Under the pieces are notes generated by a model, which did no database searches, had not been told where the DNA came from, and worked only from the letters and a program-made list of their open reading frames with translations. Positions 9,138-18,851 of a DNA stretch of 64,000 bases are shown piece after piece. The DNA is from Alteromonas sp. KUL42 (lineage in GTDB: Bacteria; Pseudomonadota; Gammaproteobacteria; Enterobacterales; Alteromonadaceae), in contig NZ_BJKK01000007.1 of NCBI RefSeq assembly GCF_006538325.1, positions 124,001 through 188,000 of the forward strand, written 5' to 3'. The stretch's first letter is position 1; each line of letters opens with the position of its first letter. A program made the translations under genes and the position numbers.

Positions 9138-11948
9138 ATGAGTTTGTATTCAGAATATCTGGCAGAGATCGAAACCCGTAAAACGGAATTAGGTCTTAAC
9201 CCTAAGCCAATTGACAGTGCCGATTTACTGTCTGAGATCATCGCTCAAATCAAAGATACAACGAATGAGCATCGCGAAGACTCTCTTAAATTCTTTATCT
9301 ATAACACCTTGCCAGGTACTACACCTGCTGCTGGTGTTAAAGCACAATTCCTAAAGGAAATTGTACTTGGCGAAGAAAAAGTAGAAGAAATTACTCCTGA
9401 ATTTGCTCTAGAGCTACTTTCCCACATGAAAGGTGGCCCATCTGTTGAAGCACTACTAGATCTTGCTCTTTCGAGCGATGAAGCAGTTGCTAAGCCAGCA
9501 GCAGAAGTATTGAAGACACAGGTTTATCTATACGAAGCTGACACAGAGCGTCTAGAGACAGCGTTTAAAGCAGGTAATGCCATTGCGAAAGACGTGCTAG
9601 AAAGCTACGCACAAGCAGAGTTTTTCACCAAGCTTCCTGAAGTGCCTGAGAAAATTGAAGTAGTAACCTATATTGCTGCCGAAGGTGATATTTCAACTGA
9701 CCTTCTTTCTCCAGGTAATCAAGCTCACTCTCGTGCAGACCGTGAACTTCACGGCCAATGTATGATCACGCCAGAAGCACAACAAGAAATTGTTGAGTTA
9801 GGTAAAAAGCACCCGAATGCTAAAGTAATGCTTATTGCTGAAAAAGGCACAATGGGTGTTGGTTCTTCACGTATGTCTGGTGTGAACAACGTTGCACTAT
9901 GGGCTGGTGAGCCAACAAGTCCTTACATTCCATTTGTAAACAAAGCGCCAATTGTTGCGGGTACTAACGGTATCGCTCCAATCTTCCTTACTACTGTAGA
10001 CGTAACCGGTGGTATCGGACTTGACCTTAAAAACTGGGTTAAGAAAACTGACGAAAACGGTGAGATTGTTCGTGATGAAAACGGCGATCCAGTTCTAGAA
10101 GAAGCATATTCTGTTGCAACAGGCACTGTGCTAACTATCGATACTAAAGCGAAGAAGCTTTACAACGGTTCAGAAGAACTAGCCGATGTTTCAGCGTCAT
10201 TCACTCCTCAAAAGATGGAGTTTATGAAAGCGGGTGGCTCTTACGCGGTAGTATTCGGTAAACAGCTACAATCTTTCGCTGCGCGTACATTAGGCGTTAA
10301 AGCACCAGCAGTTTACGCACCTTCTAAAGAAGTGTCGCATGAAGGCCAAGGCCTAACCGCTGTTGAAAAAATCTTTAACCGCAACGCAGTTGGCGTAAAT
10401 TCAGATGCACCACTACACGCAGGTTCTGACGTTCGCGTTAAAGTGAACATTGTTGGTTCTCAAGATACTACAGGCCCAATGACGTGCCAAGAGCTAGAGT
10501 CAATGGCGGCATCAACAATATCTCCACTTGTTGACGGTGCATACCAATCTGGTTGTCACACTGCGTCAGTATGGGACAAGAAAGCACAGGCTAACATTCC
10601 TAAGCTAATGTCTTTCATGAACAACTTTGGTGTAATCACAGCACGTGATCCTAAAGGTGTTTACCACGCAATGACTGACGTTATTCACAAAGTGCTTAAC
10701 GACATCACGGTAGACGACCGCGCTATCATCATTGGTGGTGACTCGCATACACGTATGTCTAAAGGTGTGGCGTTTGGTGCTGACTCAGGTACCGTAGCGC
10801 TAGCACTTGCAACAGGTGAAGCGGCAATGCCAATCCCTGAGTCTGTGAAAGTAACCTTTAAAGGCAGCATGAAAGAGCACATGGACTTCCGTGATGTGGT
10901 TCACGCTACGCAAGCGCAAATGCTTAAGCAATTCTCTGGCGAAAACGTATTCCAAGGTCGTGTTATCGAAGTACAAATCGGTACATTGTTAGCTGACCAA
11001 GCGTTTACGTTTACCGACTGGTCTGCAGAAATGAAGGCGAAAGCGTCAATCTGTATTTCTGACAACGAAACCATGATTGCGTCGCTAGAGCTTGCTAAGA
11101 GCCGTATCCAAATCATGATCGACAAGGGCATGGACAATGAAGCAAACATGCTTCAGGGTCTACTTGACCTTGCTGATAAGCGTATCGCTGAAATTAAGTC
11201 TGGTGAAGAGCCAGCACTAGCACCAGATGACAACGCGAAGTACTACGCAGAAGTGGTTATCGATTTAGACCAAATCGACGAGCCAATGATTGCTGACCCA
11301 GACGTAAACAACGAAGACGTATCTAAGCGTTATACGCACGACGTTATCCGTCCAGTTTCTTACTACGATGGCAAGCCAGTAGACTTAGGTTTCGTAGGCT
11401 CTTGTATGGTTCACAAAGGCGACATGCAAATCATTGCACAGATGCTACGTAACCTAGAGAAGCTAAACGGTTCTGTAGAGTTTAAAGCGCCATTGGTTGT
11501 TGCTCCACCAACATATAACATTGTTGATGAGCTTAAAGCGGAAGGCGATTGGGATATTCTTGCTAAATACGCTGGCTTCCAGTTTGATGATGCTAAACCA
11601 AAAGAAGCAGCACGTACTAAGTACGAAAACATTCTTTATCTTGAGCGTCCTGGATGTAACCTATGTATGGGTAACCAAGAAAAAGCTGAGCCAGGTGACA
11701 CTGTAATTGCAACATCTACTCGCTTGTTCCAAGGTCGTGTTGTTGCTGACTCTGAAGAGAAGAAAGGTGAGTCGCTACTAGGTTCAACACCACTAGTTGT
11801 ACTTTCAACTGTTCTTGGGCGCTTCCCAACGACTGAAGAGTACAAGCAAGCGGTTGCAGGTATCGACCTTACTAAGTTTGCTCCTCCTTCAGAAGACTTG
11901 GCCGTTAAGCCTAAGTTTGAGCCAAGCGTAGCGGTAAAGAACGTTTAA
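9138..11948 (+). CDS. acnB: Long AcnB-type aconitate hydratase
   Basis: A 936-residue aconitase B, about 70 residues longer than E. coli AcnB and visibly different from the second acnB of this window. It has the N-terminal HEAT-like domain, the swivel domain (GVGSSRMSGVNNVALW) and the catalytic 4Fe-4S domain. Cluster cysteines are expected in GCHTA and GCNLCMGNQ, and active-site motifs in [11 protein letters not shown] and GGDSHTRM. The enzyme interconverts citrate and isocitrate in the TCA cycle; AcnB enzymes can also dehydrate 2-methylcitrate. Its strongly biased codons suggest high expression. It is monocistronic, with a promoter and a strong terminator. From memory this longer form is the one typical of Bacteroidetes and some marine proteobacteria, which I cannot verify here. 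Confidence 0.92.
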   Translation: MSLYSEYLAEIETRKTELGLNPKPIDSADLLSEIIAQIKDTTNEHREDSLKFFIYNTLPGTTPAAGVKAQFLKEIVLGEEKVEEITPEFALELLSHMKGGPSVEALLDLALSSDEAVAKPAAEVLKTQVYLYEADTERLETAFKAGNAIAKDVLESYAQAEFFTKLPEVPEKIEVVTYIAAEGDISTDLLSPGNQAHSRADRELHGQCMITPEAQQEIVELGKKHPNAKVMLIAEKGTMGVGSSRMSGVNNVALWAGEPTSPYIPFVNKAPIVAGTNGIAPIFLTTVDVTGGIGLDLKNWVKKTDENGEIVRDENGDPVLEEAYSVATGTVLTIDTKAKKLYNGSEELADVSASFTPQKMEFMKAGGSYAVVFGKQLQSFAARTLGVKAPAVYAPSKEVSHEGQGLTAVEKIFNRNAVGVNSDAPLHAGSDVRVKVNIVGSQDTTGPMTCQELESMAASTISPLVDGAYQSGCHTASVWDKKAQANIPKLMSFMNNFGVITARDPKGVYHAMTDVIHKVLNDITVDDRAIIIGGDSHTRMSKGVAFGADSGTVALALATGEAAMPIPESVKVTFKGSMKEHMDFRDVVHATQAQMLKQFSGENVFQGRVIEVQIGTLLADQAFTFTDWSAEMKAKASICISDNETMIASLELAKSRIQIMIDKGMDNEANMLQGLLDLADKRIAEIKSGEEPALAPDDNAKYYAEVVIDLDQIDEPMIADPDVNNEDVSKRYTHDVIRPVSYYDGKPVDLGFVGSCMVHKGDMQIIAQMLRNLEKLNGSVEFKAPLVVAPPTYNIVDELKAEGDWDILAKYAGFQFDDAKPKEAARTKYENILYLERPGCNLCMGNQEKAEPGDTVIATSTRLFQGRVVADSEEKKGESLLGSTPLVVLSTVLGRFPTTEEYKQAVAGIDLTKFAPPSEDLAVKPKFEPSVAVKNV

Positions 11949-11979
11949 TTACTCGCTAAAGCGCACTGAAAACGAAAAT

Positions 11980-12006
11980 GCCCCAACTTAGGTTGGGGCT
12001 TTTTTA
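11980..12006 (+). terminator. Rho-independent terminator of the long aconitase gene
   Basis: gccccaac (11,980-11,987), a four-base loop, gttggggc (11,992-11,999) and six T residues. A strong intrinsic terminator 31 bases after the stop codon. Confidence 0.9.
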
Positions 12007-12020
12007 TGTGCTTTTAACTA

Positions 12021-12047
12021 AAAAGCCGCCCGTGATGAGGGCGGCTT
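12021..12047 (-). terminator. Rho-independent terminator of the kelch/metalloprotease gene
   Basis: aagccgccc (12,023-12,031) pairs with gggcggctt (12,039-12,047); read on the minus strand the hairpin is followed by a T tract, fitting the end of the gene at 12,083. Confidence 0.8.
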
Positions 12048-12082
12048 TAATTTATTGAAAACTGCTAACGATAGACAAGTAC

Positions 12083-15000
12083 TTATTCATTAACCTCTTC
12101 AACTTCTTCAATGGTGAAAACCTCATCTGCCTCATCTTGACCTAATATATCAAAAATAAGTAGTCCTTCATTCTCAATAGTAAATGCTTCTTCCACGGTT
12201 GATTTCACTGTGCTTTCAACAGTCGTAGTGTTTGAGGTTAAGTTAACCCTATAGCTCAAGGGGGCAGCTAAGGCGATGTCGCTTGCTTGACCACCAAAAC
12301 CCACACGCATTATACGGTTACCATTACCACTTTCTGCAACAATAAACTGGCCATAATTTGGTCGCCTTATGGCTAAATCAGCACGCCCATCACCGTCATA
12401 ATCAGCAGGTACAGGAATGTCATCAATATTTCCACCAAAGTAGGCTCTAACGATCTGGTCGGTAGATGAGTATCGAATAAACCACATACCTATACTAGGG
12501 CGTCTAACGGCAAAATCCGTAATGCCATCGCCATCGTAATCAGCTTGTACAGGAATATCGTCGGGTTGGCTGCCGAAGAAAATTCGTACTATTTTATTGT
12601 CACTGGATTGCTTTACAAACCATTGCCCCGTTTCTGGACGTCGAATCGCAATGTCATCAATTCCATCGCCGTCATAATCACCAATCACTGGGATGTCTGT
12701 AGCGCTAGAGCCAAAAAATGTGCTCGTAAAGTCTTTTGGAGAACTTGATGGGCGTATTATCCAAGTGCCGGAGCTTGGTCTTCGAATTGCGATGTCAGCA
12801 ATACCGTCACCATCGTAATCCGCAGGAACAGGCATATCACCAGATTGTGTGCCAAAGGTTATCCTAAAAATAGAGTCATCTTCGGAGTTTTTTATTAACC
12901 AGTGGCCAGACTCGGGGCGATAAACCGCAATGTCGGCTTTGCCGTCTCCATCGAAGTCTCCTGAAATGGGAACATCTGTTGACAGCGAGCCAAAGAAAGT
13001 TCGTTGAATACTGTTGTCAGAAGTCCATTTAATAAATTGCATTCCTGCTGAAGGGCGTCTTACAGCAAGGTCGGCCAGTCCATCACCGTCGTAATCAAAA
13101 GCCGCGCTAGCAGTACGCGACTTATTGCTCACTAAATTTTCGTGAATGTTAGGTACTAATAACGCGGCTTTTCCATCAGTAGCTTCCCAAAAGTTATTTA
13201 ATCTTTGGTAGTCATCTTCGCCCTGTTTGGTGAAGTTGAGTACTTGATGTTCATAGTTGTGCCATTCATCCTGTGTTAATGGGGTTTTAGATACTACGAC
13301 AAACAAGGTGTTATGTACTTTGCGTGAGCTATTTACATCGGGCTGTCTGATACCATTTTCCTGCACAATGGTATCCATAGATATGTGATTAAAGCTATCA
13401 ATCTCAAATAGCGGGTTCACTTCTAACTCAACCGGCGGAACACTTGGCTCTCTGATGTCTGCTACTTCAGAAGACTCTACAAGCCCCATTAAATACAGCT
13501 CTAAATCGCTGTAACCAATGAAGTTGTTGCCTGGTCCGATACCATTAAAGCCAACAAGTCCTTCACGCGCATCGTTGATTAAATAGGTGGTAGTAATGTT
13601 ATCGCCAAAGGCTTCATCTTGCTCATACCAGCCACCTAGTTGACCACCTACATCACGCAAACCCCAGTGATAAGGTATAGAATCTGGGTGCATACAGGAA
13701 ACCCAGCCTATTTGGTTCTCAGCATCCATACTGCCTTCCAAATAATTTCCCCATCTGTGACCTAACTCATGCAATGAAGGGCCATGTATAATGTCTTTTG
13801 AGGAGCTTAAGACAACAACACTTTCTAAACTCCCATTACTGCCATAGTCATCACTGAAATCAAATTCTCCCATACCCAAGCCGGTAATACTGTTTTGAAC
13901 TGGAGTATGGTAACCATAAGGGGCAGGGTGAGGGGCTTTGTTTTCTTCATTAAATACTAAAAATACGAAATCAAAACTGTCTTGTACTTGCTGATAAATA
14001 GATTGAGTGACTTTTTTTAGTGCCGTTTTTTGCGCATCACTACCATCACCTTTCCAGATAAGGTCGTAATCTTGATGGTCTTCTAACACCAAATTAAGTA
14101 CGTTGCCCGTCTCGTTGACCAATATACGGTCGCCATTTTCATTTTGAAATTCAGTAATGCTTTGTTCGGTAAAAGGCTGGTAATCACTTGGGCTCGACGT
14201 ACTAACATCAAACTCTATTCGATATACCCGCTTTTCGTTCTCATCCCAAGCGTCTTTTGAGTATTCAAAGTAATAAAGTGAGTTACCTTCAACAGCAAGA
14301 TCAAATATCTCTTGCATGTCTGATGGGTTGGGCAATGGTACACCGTGATACCACTGCTGTTCCTGCGAGTCATAAATATACGTTTTCCAGAATGAATTAG
14401 GGCTTATGGCCCAATCGGTTTGTCCATAAACAACAAGAAGAGGGCCAACGGCTGATATCTTTTTATTGACCAACGCTTCTGGCAGAGTGAGCGTACTCCA
14501 GCTGTTTTCGCTGATAGTATAAATGTCGAGGATGTCACTGGGGGTAACCCAATCTTGCTCTGCGCTCAAAAATACCTGTTCGCCTATAATCGTGCTAGCT
14601 CGAAATGGTTTGTCAGTTGGAGCATCATTCACAACTGTCCATTCTTGATTTTCGATATTGTAAACTTGAACTTCTTTCCGCCAACTGGCCTGTTCTTCAG
14701 CTTCAGAATAAAAAGCTTGGCTTTCGCCCAATTTAGCAAGCGCTTCTGGATTTATCTTAACAATGAGCTTGTTAAAGGTATCAAACCCCCAACCGCCAAA
14801 TACGTACACATTGCCGTTATAGTACTCAGCCATTGCGTCTTCACGTGCCAGAGGTGCTGCATTTTGCTGACGATACGCTTGCGTTACAGGGTCATAATCG
14901 AAAACGTTGTTGAGTTTGTGATTAAAAAAGTTACCTGAACCACCCACTGAGAGTATTCGCCCGTTGTGTTCTACGGTGGCGTTACCGCGTAAAAAGTTTT

Positions 15001-15343
15001 GACTTAACGTGGTGTCAACGGTGAATTCACCAGTCGTTAAGTCCATCACTAAAACTTCATTTGTAGCGTTACTGCCTCCGCTATACCCATTACCTGCTAG
15101 CCAATAAGCTTTGTTCCCGATAATACGAGGATGATGAGGTACGTCCGATTTATATTCATCCGCATAGCGTTTGATACCACTATTCGTATTCACCAACTGC
15201 CATTCAGCATTTATAGGGTAATCCTCTATTGCAGACTCTTGAGCTAAAACGTTATTTGGCAACAAACCCAATAATAAGAATGAGCATAAGGTAGCCCGAC
15301 GTCGAAAGAGGGATGTAAAGAGCTTGGGTGGAGGGAGCTTCAT
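12083..15343 (-). CDS. Secreted kelch / HExxH metalloprotease / FG-GAP repeat protein
   Basis: A 1,086-residue exported protein. It begins with a Sec signal peptide (basic FRRR, hydrophobic LCSFLLLGLL, then VLAQES). Residues about 60-380 are kelch-like beta-propeller repeats (ILSVGGSG, VYVFGGWGF). A middle domain carries HELGHRWGNYLEG near residue 523, a zinc-protease HExxH motif. Residues about 740-1,035 hold six FG-GAP/VCBS units of about 47 residues built on DYDGDGIADIAIRRP, probable calcium-binding blades. The tail is very acidic. It is probably a secreted or surface protease or adhesin, but substrate and third zinc ligand are unknown. It stands alone between a terminator and a divergent sensor kinase. 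Domain calls are by eye; the HExxH reading is good but catalytic activity is inference. Confidence 0.82.
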   Translation of the reverse strand: MKLPPPKLFTSLFRRRATLCSFLLLGLLPNNVLAQESAIEDYPINAEWQLVNTNSGIKRYADEYKSDVPHHPRIIGNKAYWLAGNGYSGGSNATNEVLVMDLTTGEFTVDTTLSQNFLRGNATVEHNGRILSVGGSGNFFNHKLNNVFDYDPVTQAYRQQNAAPLAREDAMAEYYNGNVYVFGGWGFDTFNKLIVKINPEALAKLGESQAFYSEAEEQASWRKEVQVYNIENQEWTVVNDAPTDKPFRASTIIGEQVFLSAEQDWVTPSDILDIYTISENSWSTLTLPEALVNKKISAVGPLLVVYGQTDWAISPNSFWKTYIYDSQEQQWYHGVPLPNPSDMQEIFDLAVEGNSLYYFEYSKDAWDENEKRVYRIEFDVSTSSPSDYQPFTEQSITEFQNENGDRILVNETGNVLNLVLEDHQDYDLIWKGDGSDAQKTALKKVTQSIYQQVQDSFDFVFLVFNEENKAPHPAPYGYHTPVQNSITGLGMGEFDFSDDYGSNGSLESVVVLSSSKDIIHGPSLHELGHRWGNYLEGSMDAENQIGWVSCMHPDSIPYHWGLRDVGGQLGGWYEQDEAFGDNITTTYLINDAREGLVGFNGIGPGNNFIGYSDLELYLMGLVESSEVADIREPSVPPVELEVNPLFEIDSFNHISMDTIVQENGIRQPDVNSSRKVHNTLFVVVSKTPLTQDEWHNYEHQVLNFTKQGEDDYQRLNNFWEATDGKAALLVPNIHENLVSNKSRTASAAFDYDGDGLADLAVRRPSAGMQFIKWTSDNSIQRTFFGSLSTDVPISGDFDGDGKADIAVYRPESGHWLIKNSEDDSIFRITFGTQSGDMPVPADYDGDGIADIAIRRPSSGTWIIRPSSSPKDFTSTFFGSSATDIPVIGDYDGDGIDDIAIRRPETGQWFVKQSSDNKIVRIFFGSQPDDIPVQADYDGDGITDFAVRRPSIGMWFIRYSSTDQIVRAYFGGNIDDIPVPADYDGDGRADLAIRRPNYGQFIVAESGNGNRIMRVGFGGQASDIALAAPLSYRVNLTSNTTTVESTVKSTVEEAFTIENEGLLIFDILGQDEADEVFTIEEVEEVNE

Positions 15344-15524
15344 ATAGAATTAGTCCATTAAAACAGAATGTTACTAGATTAGCAGGATAGTACATAAAAA
15401 CAACATTCAGAATTATTTAAAGGGGTGTTCCCTAGGCTCTAGATACCTTCTAAAGACTAATACACATAACTAAAAGTCTATATATAATCTGGGCTGTATT
15501 AATTTTAAACAGTCCGGAAGCCAC

Positions 15525-17225
15525 ATGATAGAAAAGCAAAGCCTGATGTCAGGCTCCCTGAGTGATGTAACGTCTAAGTTGCGTCGAACGGGATTCGGAA
15601 TTCTACTGGCTTTTTCTATACTTATCATAATTGCCGTCGTATTTAATCGCCCTGAGAATCTGTTTGTGGCGGTTCTCCTTTCTTTAGTGTGGTTTGTGGT
15701 CGCTTTGGTAGGGCTGTGGCTTCCTAACTGTGGTGACGAAGTAGCAAAAGTATGGGCGCTACTGTCAATTCCTATAGCGCCTTATTTGGTATTAAGTAAT
15801 GGACTCTTACCGGCAACGTTAATTCCTATTGGCACCATCTTTCCCGTATTGCTTCTTAAAGGATGGTGGCGTCTATTACTTATGGTAATTCTGGTGAGCT
15901 GCTCATTTTTAGTTCCTTTGCATGCTGGTACTTATGATTCGGCAATTTGGCTACGAGTTTGTATTACCAACGTAACCGTATCAATGCTGATTTTTGCGCT
16001 TTCTCACTTGCTAGAATCAGCGTTAACTGAGAGCAAAAATAAAGCACTAGAGCTTGATGATGCGCTTGAAAAAGAAAAGCAAGCATTGGCTTCCCAATCT
16101 CGTTTCCTCGCGACTATGTCTCATGAAATTCGCACGCCGCTGAATGGAATTTTAGGGCTGACAGATGTTGTTCTAGCTAACACAATTACCGAGCAAGCAC
16201 GGCCGAATTTAGAAAAAATACAATGTTCTGGGCAGTCCCTTAATCGAATTCTCAATGATATTTTGGATTTATCGAAACTTAATGCGGGTAAACTTAATCT
16301 TGAATTTATGCCAATCGATCTCAAGTTAATCGTCAAAGAGTGTATGGCACTTTATGCGCCCATCGCCAATGAAAAAGGCGTTTCGCTGCATATAGATATA
16401 GCTCGCGACATGAGTACACTTGTTATAGGCGACGCTACACGAATATCACAGGTGCTTAATAACCTTATCAGTAATGCGGTGAAGTTTACTCAGCAGGGGA
16501 GCGTTAGGTTGTCGCTCACATTTCAATTCACGTCATCAGGTGATCATGTCGTTCACTTTTCAGTGATGGACACTGGGGAAGGTATCAGCGAACAGCAACA
16601 ACACATTATCTTTGACGCCTATGCCCAAGCTGACAGTCGCGTAAATAGAGTGCACGGTGGTACAGGGTTAGGGCTACAAATCGTCAAAAACCTCGTTGAG
16701 GCGATGGGCGGTGAAATAGTGGTAAACAGTTCTCCTGGAAATGGAAGCCACTTTCAATTTTCACTACCACTTGCCATAACAACGATAAAAGAGCCTAAAT
16801 TTACTATTGTTGAACCTAAGCGGTATTTTTCAGGCCACGTACTAGTGGCAGAAGACAATCCAATCAACCAAGCGGTTGCAAAGTCGTTACTCGAGATGAT
16901 GGGGATAACAGTCGCACTGGCAAACAATGGGCAAGAGGCAATCGACAGTGCCTTGGCGATGACTTTCGATTTGATACTAATGGATTTGCACATGCCTGAA
17001 GTAAATGGTGCGGAAGCTGCTAAGTTGCTGCGGGAGTTAAATGTAACTACACCTATTATTGCTTTTACCGCTGCGGTCATCAGTGATGAAATTAATAATG
17101 CCCTTAAATCTGGAATGGATGGATATTTAACCAAACCGGTCAACAAAAACGCATTACATACGGTGCTTTCAAAGTATTTGCGAACAAGTCAAAACCGTGT
17201 TGACTCATCCATCAGTCGCTGCTGA
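15525..17225 (+). CDS. Membrane-bound hybrid sensor histidine kinase
   Basis: A 566-residue kinase. About six hydrophobic segments cover residues 25-165 with no large periplasmic loop, then a short coiled coil. The HisKA domain has His200 in TMSHEIRTPLNGILGL; the ATPase domain has NLISNAVKF, DTGEGIS and GTGLGLQIV. The C-terminal receiver has an acidic AEDNPINQ, phospho-acceptor Asp487 in LILMDLHMPEVNGAE and Lys in YLTKPVN, so unlike the kinase at 530-3,421 its receiver looks functional. No response-regulator gene lies next to it, so its partner is unknown. The ATG at 15,525 follows GGAAGCCAC. The upstream 180 bases are AT-rich and shared with the divergent protease gene. Confidence 0.9.
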   Translation: MIEKQSLMSGSLSDVTSKLRRTGFGILLAFSILIIIAVVFNRPENLFVAVLLSLVWFVVALVGLWLPNCGDEVAKVWALLSIPIAPYLVLSNGLLPATLIPIGTIFPVLLLKGWWRLLLMVILVSCSFLVPLHAGTYDSAIWLRVCITNVTVSMLIFALSHLLESALTESKNKALELDDALEKEKQALASQSRFLATMSHEIRTPLNGILGLTDVVLANTITEQARPNLEKIQCSGQSLNRILNDILDLSKLNAGKLNLEFMPIDLKLIVKECMALYAPIANEKGVSLHIDIARDMSTLVIGDATRISQVLNNLISNAVKFTQQGSVRLSLTFQFTSSGDHVVHFSVMDTGEGISEQQQHIIFDAYAQADSRVNRVHGGTGLGLQIVKNLVEAMGGEIVVNSSPGNGSHFQFSLPLAITTIKEPKFTIVEPKRYFSGHVLVAEDNPINQAVAKSLLEMMGITVALANNGQEAIDSALAMTFDLILMDLHMPEVNGAEAAKLLRELNVTTPIIAFTAAVISDEINNALKSGMDGYLTKPVNKNALHTVLSKYLRTSQNRVDSSISRC

Positions 17226-17357
17226 CACAACGTTTCTTTAATCGAATAAACGGCTTGATAAATAAGTAGGAAACTGTTATAAAAATGTGACTAGAATTAG
17301 GTTATAGGGCGCTCTATTATGATCGGCTTTAAATTTACCTATAACCAGAGTGACTTT

Positions 17358-18149
17358 ATGAAATTTCCTATTCGAGCAGCGGTATGCTTGACGACCTGTG
17401 CGGCCTTCTTTTCTTCTCACCTTCACGCAACAATCGTAGAGTTTGTAACTTCCCAAGGCAATGTTCGTGTCAATCTACATGACACTACCACCCCCAAAAC
17501 AGTAGAGAACTTTCTTAGCTATGTAAACGATGGGGCATACCAAGATACGATCATTCATCGTTTAGAGCATAATTTCGTGGTGCAAGGTGGTGGCTTTAAG
17601 TACGACAATGGATTTGAGCACGTTGCTGTTGAAGCAGGTGATACGGTAGAAAACGAACCAGAGCTGTCTAACGTTAAAGGGACCATTGCCATGGCCAAAG
17701 TGGCCGGAAACCCAGATAGCGCCACTAACCAATGGTTTTTTAATATTGCAGATAATAGCGCTAATCTTGACCTACAGAACGGTGGTTTCACTGTCTTTGG
17801 TCAAGTAGTCGAAGAAGATATGCCCGTGTTAGAGGCAATGCAAGATTTAACCCGTTGCTTAAACACCTACGGTAACACCCCAATGTTCAATTATAGCGCG
17901 GAACAGTGTACTGATGGAGTGCTGCCGGGTTACGAAAATTTTGTAACCGTTTACGCAATTAATGTAATAGACAGCAACCAGGTGACAGACAGTGAGCTCG
18001 ATAAAACGCCCAATACTCTGATTGATCAGCAGCCAGGGAATGGCGGAAATAATGGTGGCAATAACGGCGGCGGTAGCAGTGGTGGCGGCGCAGCGTACTG
18101 GTTGCTGTTGCTAGGTGCATTTGGGTTGCTAAGAAAGCGCCTAAAATGA
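17358..18149 (+). CDS. Secreted cyclophilin-type peptidyl-prolyl isomerase with GlyGly-CTERM tail
   Basis: A signal peptide (MKFPIRAAVCLTTCAAFF...LHA) precedes a cyclophilin domain (residues about 25-190: TTPKTVENFLSYVNDGAYQDTIIHR, FVVQGGGF, TNQWFFNIADN, FTVFGQV). Cyclophilins catalyse cis-trans isomerisation at proline. After a low-complexity linker rich in Gly, Asn and Ser, the C-terminus GGGAAYWLLLLGAFGLLRKRL is a GlyGly-CTERM signal: glycine patch, one hydrophobic helix, basic end. Such tails are processed by rhombosortase and lead to surface attachment or secretion through the type II route. I chose the ATG at 17,358 because it starts the signal peptide; an in-frame ATG at 17,319 would add 13 residues. 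The usual cytoplasmic and periplasmic PpiA/PpiB lack this tail. Confidence 0.88.
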   Translation: MKFPIRAAVCLTTCAAFFSSHLHATIVEFVTSQGNVRVNLHDTTTPKTVENFLSYVNDGAYQDTIIHRLEHNFVVQGGGFKYDNGFEHVAVEAGDTVENEPELSNVKGTIAMAKVAGNPDSATNQWFFNIADNSANLDLQNGGFTVFGQVVEEDMPVLEAMQDLTRCLNTYGNTPMFNYSAEQCTDGVLPGYENFVTVYAINVIDSNQVTDSELDKTPNTLIDQQPGNGGNNGGNNGGGSSGGGAAYWLLLLGAFGLLRKRLK

Positions 18150-18244
18150 AACTAAACTTACTTCAAGAGTAGTTCATTCCTACGAGCCTCTGCTTTAATG
18201 TAAAATGGGGGCTTTTTTATTTGAATTCAAACGCTCACAGCGCG

Positions 18245-18698
18245 TTACGTCCACACGGCACATTGCCGCTTCGAGTAACGATATAGCACTATTTGTGCTG
18301 GCAATGTCACTAGCAGCAAAGTGATAAAAATACTCACAATGAGTAAGTTCATTTGGCCTAGCAAGAAATATAAAACACAAGATAGTAGTGCGATATCCAC
18401 GATTACAATGCTCCAGAAGACACACAGCCAAAATACTCTATTAAAAACTAGGGGTTTTACTTATATATCCAATAAAGCTAGCTATTAAAAGTGTAACAAC
18501 AAATATGGGTACATAGCGGCTGATAACACCACCGCTATCGGTGGTAATTTTTTGTACTAGTCTGCCCAACGCAAGCGTTATCAACAGTAATATATACATA
18601 CCATGCCATAGACGCAGGTTTTCATGCGTATTAAGCCAAAAAGACATCTTTAATTTCATTTGAGACAGCAACATTGAACGTTGTGATAATTTATGCAT
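18245..18698 (-). pseudogene. Small four-helix membrane protein, frameshifted in an A5 run
   Basis: The first part (start at 18,698) encodes SFWLNTHENLRLWHGMYILLLITL...VPIFVVTLLIASFIGYISKTPSF and stops at about 18,441. In the next frame the sequence continues with RVFWLCVFWSIVIVDIALL, LLGQMNLLIVSIFITLLLV and QIVLYRYSKRQ up to a stop at 18,245. Removing one base from the A5 run at 18,443-18,447 joins the two into a continuous protein of about 150 residues with four hydrophobic helices. I do not recognise the family. The hydrophobic periodicity on both sides of the break argues for one gene rather than two. Sequencing error or real mutation cannot be told apart here. Confidence 0.5.
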
Positions 18699-18851
18699 AA
18701 AGGTAATTATTAACGATGTTTAGGACATTGTGTTAAATCAAGGGTGAAGTAAAGGTGAAGCAATTCTTTTTGAAAGTCCGATTGGATGACTTCATTCTTT
18801 GGGTTTGATAGCGTGTGAAAAAGAGCGGTGAATAGCGCAGAGGAAAAAGTT

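Noticed and set aside
9923-11845. Several minus-strand reading frames inside the long aconitase gene
   Set aside because: They mirror the strongly biased codons of acnB and have no ribosome sites or motifs.
14555-14938. 127-residue plus-strand frame inside the kelch/protease gene
   Set aside because: Antisense shadow with low-quality sequence; the minus-strand gene has signal peptide and repeats.
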